Shown piece after piece: positions 6,126 through 9,442 of a stretch of 9,442 nucleotides of DNA; the first letter of the stretch is position 1; every line of letters begins with the position of its first letter. The stretch spans positions 1-9,442 of the forward strand of contig DJYW01000081.1 of assembly GCA_002450255.1 (NCBI GenBank), read 5' to 3'. The translations under genes were made by a program, and so were the position numbers. The DNA comes from Gammaproteobacteria bacterium UBA6968. Its GTDB lineage: Bacteria; Pseudomonadota; Gammaproteobacteria; Pseudomonadales; Azotimanducaceae. The notes below the pieces were generated by a model. It did no database searches. It saw nothing but the letters and a program-made list of their open reading frames with translations, and was not told where the DNA came from.

Positions 6126-7283
6126 CTAAGCCTGCTTTGCTTTTAGCGCCGGGTCTATCGCAGGATAGGTATGCGGGCTCCACTTCGACGCGATACCCAA
6201 ATCATTCCCCTCCCGCTGCCAGTTGTCGATACCCGGTCGGGTTTTCACCAATCCCCATGCAAGCAGTGAATCGGCATTGTCACGAATCGACTGTTCCACC
6301 GTATGGGGAACAAGTCCCAGCTGGCTGATTACTTTCTCCAACACCGCGATCGGCGCGCGATAGGTTTTGCCTTCGCGATAAATTCCACCGATGCCGATTC
6401 CCGGGTAAAGTTTCTGTAATATACTTTGCAACGCTTGCTGCGTAATCATGCCCTGCTCATCTGTTGCCACAAGGTTGTAGCGGTCACCGTTTTTGTTATC
6501 GGGACTTTCCGCCATCAAACGCTGCGCCTCCGCTACATCCCGCACATCGATAATATTCCATAGCATCCGCGGATGACTGTAACCTTCTAACATATCGCCT
6601 ATGCGGGTCTGCCAAGACCATGGACGTTGATGAGAAGCCGATAGCAGCGGTCCGATGACATGACATGGACAAACCCCATTGGCAACGAACCCATTCTGCG
6701 CCGCCTCCTGATACACAAAACGCTCCGCTTCAACCTTCGTCATGGCGTACGCTACTTCACGGTTTCTGGCGACCACTTCCATGGTCCACGCTGACTTTTC
6801 GCCGCGACGCTCCTGCGCCATATCAGCCCAGCTGGCTTCGGTGTATTGGTAACCTTCGTCACTTGGATGCGCCACCGCAGCAAAGGAACTTGTATAGACC
6901 AAACGCTTCACAGAACCGGCTTTCTTGATGGAATCGGTCACCAGCTTGGTTGCCTCCAAACCACCTTCGTAAACTTTCATGGGCGTAGAACCTTCTAAAT
7001 TGCCCATCTCTGCCGCGGCATGAAAAATGCCGACGCACCCCTTAAAAACTTCATCATATGCGCCGGGCACGGTCATATCGCAGGCAAACAGTTGCACTGA
7101 TCCAGGGCCGATATGATTCATTGCGTTGAGGTGGGCAGTATTCGCCAAATTGGAAACATCTCTCACGCAGGCGCGCACGGTATAACCGTTTTGCACGAGA
7201 TTAAGGACAATATGCGAACCTATGAAACCGGCGCTACCAGTAACGGCTACCGGACCGTCGGCCGGGCTAATTGGACTAGTCAT
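6126..7283 (-). CDS. NAD-dependent epimerase/dehydratase, DFR/CCR-like extended SDR
   Basis: A 385-residue extended short-chain dehydrogenase/reductase, cytoplasmic. The Rossmann signature TGSAGFIGSH is at 15-24, and VRACVRD (37-43) resembles the NADP-binding segment of dihydroflavonol 4-reductase and cinnamoyl-CoA reductase. The catalytic set is complete: Ser132/Ser133 in YTSSFAAV and Tyr179-x3-Lys183 in YAMTK. CPCHVIGP (206-213) and WNIIDVRDVAEA (242-253) are typical of this branch. At 385 residues it is somewhat longer than the usual 320-350, mainly through a C-terminal tail from about 345. Expected chemistry is NAD(P)(H)-dependent oxidation or reduction of a hydroxyl, ketone or CoA-ester group; the substrate is unknown. 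ATG start with AGGAGG 7 nt upstream. It follows the esterase by 71 bp, so it is likely co-transcribed and may act on an esterase product. Confidence 0.9.
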   Translation of the reverse strand: MTSPISPADGPVAVTGSAGFIGSHIVLNLVQNGYTVRACVRDVSNLANTAHLNAMNHIGPGSVQLFACDMTVPGAYDEVFKGCVGIFHAAAEMGNLEGSTPMKVYEGGLEATKLVTDSIKKAGSVKRLVYTSSFAAVAHPSDEGYQYTEASWADMAQERRGEKSAWTMEVVARNREVAYAMTKVEAERFVYQEAAQNGFVANGVCPCHVIGPLLSASHQRPWSWQTRIGDMLEGYSHPRMLWNIIDVRDVAEAQRLMAESPDNKNGDRYNLVATDEQGMITQQALQSILQKLYPGIGIGGIYREGKTYRAPIAVLEKVISQLGLVPHTVEQSIRDNADSLLAWGLVKTRPGIDNWQREGNDLGIASKWSPHTYPAIDPALKAKQA

Positions 7284-7354
7284 GGGTGTTCCTCCTAAAC
7301 AATGCTGATGAAAACGGTTACGTGGACGTCACTCGAAGTGTTGTAGCAAGATTC

Positions 7355-8995
7355 TTAGTCTGCTGAAACGGGTTGCGACAACGTTTTTCGAGACGATTGG
7401 TATTGCGAAGAAAATACTTCGGTATCTCCCCAACGCTCTCGATCTGCCGCGTGTATGTTGTGCATCACTCGCAGATTGCCATCCAAAATCAGAGCTTCGC
7501 GGGTCTCGGCGGTATAGCGCGGCCATTGCGGTAATCCGGCACCGTTGGGATTACCCGTTTTTGCGAATTGGATTATCGTGCGCGACCAAATCTGTGCCAG
7601 CTCCTGCACCACCGCATCCTGTGGGTCATATAAATAAGCCGTTTCCGCCAACTGGCGCGCAAACAGGTTGAAGGTAAACGCAATTTCGGCAGCGTGTGTG
7701 GCGCCAAAACCCGGTACCCGCTGTACCGGCAAATCGAAGCGATACAACCAACCACCTGGACCCGCTGCGCTTGCTCGAGCTGCTGCATTGGCGCCACCGC
7801 GAACCAGTAAATCTTTCCATATTCGTTCAAAGCGCTCGGTGCTATCGTCATCTGGATAAGCTACTTTAAGGCCCTCAACATAATCCTTGCCGCTTACGCC
7901 CTCGAGGATATTCTCCGCAACCGCCTCGCCAACAAAACCATAAAACGGCGAAGGGACTAAAAACGAAAACAAGGTGCCCTCATCCAGATTACTACCGGCA
8001 ATCAACGGCACGCCGTCTAGACCGCGTTCGATGATTGCGTCCTTGGCACCGCGAGTAATTACTGTGCCGTCAATCCGGCCACCACCGCCCCAGCGTATTG
8101 TACTTTGCATGGCGACCAGTTCCTCCGCTGGCAGGGTTTGCAGCGTTGCGAGCAACGCATCCTCGCTCACCTCAAGCTTTTCTGCCAAAGCGGTCCGGGC
8201 ATCTACTGCGTGCGTGTTGACTTCAGCGCCGCTGTGCTCGATTGCTTTGTGATAAAGGCCATCCGCCGAAGGCGCCGACATAATCGCCATAACCGATTGA
8301 CCGCCCGCGGATTCGCCAAAAATAGTAACGTTGTCTTTGTCACCACCAAAGGCACCAATATTATCCCGCACCCATCGCAGCGCCGCGATCTGATCGCGAA
8401 TGCCATTGGCAGCGGAACCGGCATAGGCTTCGCCAAAACCCGAAAGATCCAGAAAACCAAGCATGCCAAGGCGATAGTTGATTGCCACCACGACCACATC
8501 ACCCTGTTCCGCGAGGATGGAACCATCGTAGTTGTTCGCCGAGCCGCTCGTAAAAGAACCGCCATGAATCCAAAACAGCACGGGGCGCGGTTCGCCATCC
8601 GTCGCCGGTGTAAAGATGTTTAGATATAAACAGTCTTCCGTTATTTGCGAGCGGTGCGTATCGCCAATCCGCTCACGTGGTTTGTCCTGCACACAAATAT
8701 CCGGAAACTCGGTAGCGTCCAATACTCCGGACCAAGGATCAACAGTTTGCGGCGGTTCAAACCGGTTTGTAGCAGTTGGCGGTTGCGCATAAGGTAAACC
8801 GAGAAAAACCAATGATTGGCCGTTACTAAGCCCAGTTACAGTACCCATGCCAGTCTCGACAATGACACGCTCTGGCCAATCCAACAAATAGCTTGTAGTC
8901 GAGCTCATTTCTATCGGCGCCGGCCGGGTAAACCACCAGGCCGCTCCCACAGCAACAACCAGCAGCAGCAGGGTGAAACCGATTTTCTTTTTCAT
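7355..8995 (-). CDS. Type-B carboxylesterase, exported or membrane-anchored
   Basis: A 546-residue alpha/beta-hydrolase of the carboxylesterase type B (COesterase) family, hydrolysing carboxylic esters. The N-terminus MKKK plus a hydrophobic stretch (5-22) is a signal peptide or membrane anchor, so it acts in the periplasm or facing it; there is no lipobox. The catalytic triad is Ser229 in GESAGG, Glu339 in NLDEGTLF and His434 in GATHAAE. The oxyanion loop is HGGSF (144-148). The family signature EDCLYLNIFTP is at 120-130, and Cys101 and Cys122 are placed for the usual disulphide, which fits an exported protein. Length is normal. The ATG overlaps the upstream stop as ATGA, with GGAG 8 nt before it, suggesting translational coupling. 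Followed after 71 bp by the SDR gene. It may free an alcohol or acid from an esterified substrate for the later steps. Confidence 0.93.
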   Translation of the reverse strand: MKKKIGFTLLLLVVAVGAAWWFTRPAPIEMSSTTSYLLDWPERVIVETGMGTVTGLSNGQSLVFLGLPYAQPPTATNRFEPPQTVDPWSGVLDATEFPDICVQDKPRERIGDTHRSQITEDCLYLNIFTPATDGEPRPVLFWIHGGSFTSGSANNYDGSILAEQGDVVVVAINYRLGMLGFLDLSGFGEAYAGSAANGIRDQIAALRWVRDNIGAFGGDKDNVTIFGESAGGQSVMAIMSAPSADGLYHKAIEHSGAEVNTHAVDARTALAEKLEVSEDALLATLQTLPAEELVAMQSTIRWGGGGRIDGTVITRGAKDAIIERGLDGVPLIAGSNLDEGTLFSFLVPSPFYGFVGEAVAENILEGVSGKDYVEGLKVAYPDDDSTERFERIWKDLLVRGGANAAARASAAGPGGWLYRFDLPVQRVPGFGATHAAEIAFTFNLFARQLAETAYLYDPQDAVVQELAQIWSRTIIQFAKTGNPNGAGLPQWPRYTAETREALILDGNLRVMHNIHAADRERWGDTEVFSSQYQSSRKTLSQPVSAD

Positions 8996-9442
8996 ACGCC
9001 GTGCTCCGCCGCGGTTTCATCTGTGGATTTCGACTCTTGCTGTCTATCGTTGCCGTACAAATCGACTCGATCATAGCGCAGCCAAGATGTGTCATAGCCA
9101 CTAGTACGATCAAACTCTTGGGGTTCTCCCCAAGGCGCATCATCCGGCGCATAATCGCTTGGCAACTCTCCGGAGGTCCGCTTCGACATGGTGTCATGCA
9201 TTGGAGCAAAGACACGCGCCAATGGGCGCGGCATCTGATCGCGCCCTGACGGTGAGGATTGCGCCGCCGCCGGTAGCCCCCCTGAGACATGGCTGAATGC
9301 GGCTTTTTTGTACCGGCGTTGCGCGGCTTTATCTGAATCGTTCGCCACTGCATCAACTGTCCGACCAACCGGTAGACACGCGCCGTACCACCCCTGAGTT
9401 AACGCGTCAGGTGAGGGCATTCCGTCTGGCGGCGAGCCACTG
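8992..9442 (-). CDS. C-terminal part of an unrecognised protein, cut by the window edge
   Basis: The frame is open from the right edge down to a TGA at 8992-8994, giving at least 149 residues. Because there is no stop before the edge, the ATG at 9420 is probably internal and the gene continues outside. The piece is hydrophilic: a Gly/Pro-rich part, a basic AAQRRYKKAA stretch, and a tail rich in Asp, Trp and Tyr (SDYAPDDAPWGEPQEFDR, then SWLRYDRVDLYG). There is no membrane segment or motif that I recognise. The 4-base ATGA overlap with the esterase start strongly supports it as a real gene of the same operon. The function could belong to the same catabolic route, but nothing in the fragment identifies it. 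Confidence 0.65.
   Translation of the reverse strand, partial: SGSPPDGMPSPDALTQGWYGACLPVGRTVDAVANDSDKAAQRRYKKAAFSHVSGGLPAAAQSSPSGRDQMPRPLARVFAPMHDTMSKRTSGELPSDYAPDDAPWGEPQEFDRTSGYDTSWLRYDRVDLYGNDRQQESKSTDETAAEHGV

Noticed and set aside
8105..8623. Plus-strand frame of 172 codons inside the esterase gene
   Set aside because: It is entirely antisense to a well-conserved esterase region including the active-site Ser; it is a by-product of codon usage.
8826..9368. Minus-strand frame of 180 codons across the esterase start
   Set aside because: It overlaps the esterase signal sequence in another frame, while the frame ending in the ATGA overlap at 8992 is open to the edge and is the better coding choice.

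Overview
The window looks like a chromosomal stretch of a free-living proteobacterium. A gammaproteobacterium of an aquatic, organic-matter-degrading type is my best guess. This rests only on gene content and moderate base composition; there is no rRNA or other marker gene. Almost everything is coded on the minus strand. I see no tRNA, rRNA, CRISPR array, transposase, integrase or phage gene.

Layout from left to right. Positions 146-292 (-) hold a 48-residue protein with a good ribosome binding site, preceded by an AT-rich leader and about 400 bp without other genes. Next come a phytanoyl-CoA dioxygenase-like Fe(II)/2-oxoglutarate oxygenase at 707-1579 (-), a 350 bp gap, and a divergent Tag-type DNA-3-methyladenine glycosylase at 1930-2649 (-). 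The glycosylase faces away from a small VOC-fold (glyoxalase/extradiol-like) protein at 2729-3166 (+), and an inverted repeat lies between the two. That VOC gene converges on a GPH-family (MelB-like) sugar/organic-solute symporter at 3252-4790 (-), with a hairpin in the gap between them.

The right half is an apparent minus-strand catabolic operon. It reads from the right edge: a partial gene of unknown function (8992-9442), overlapping by ATGA with an exported type-B carboxylesterase (7355-8995); then a dihydroflavonol/cinnamoyl-CoA reductase-like extended SDR (6126-7283); then a two-domain VOC protein (5020-5949). The transporter follows after a gap with its own possible control sites.

Taken together, the esterase, NAD(P)-dependent SDR, VOC protein, GPH transporter and PhyH oxygenase suggest uptake and stepwise breakdown of an esterified or hydroxylated natural product (aromatic, terpenoid or sterol-like). 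The substrate cannot be read from the sequence. No single gene here is a new system. The points most worth a second look are the tandem VOC protein with lost metal ligands, the Tag-like protein lacking the usual active-site Glu and zinc residues, the unknown partner coupled to the esterase, the small protein at the left, and several inverted or direct repeats in gene gaps.
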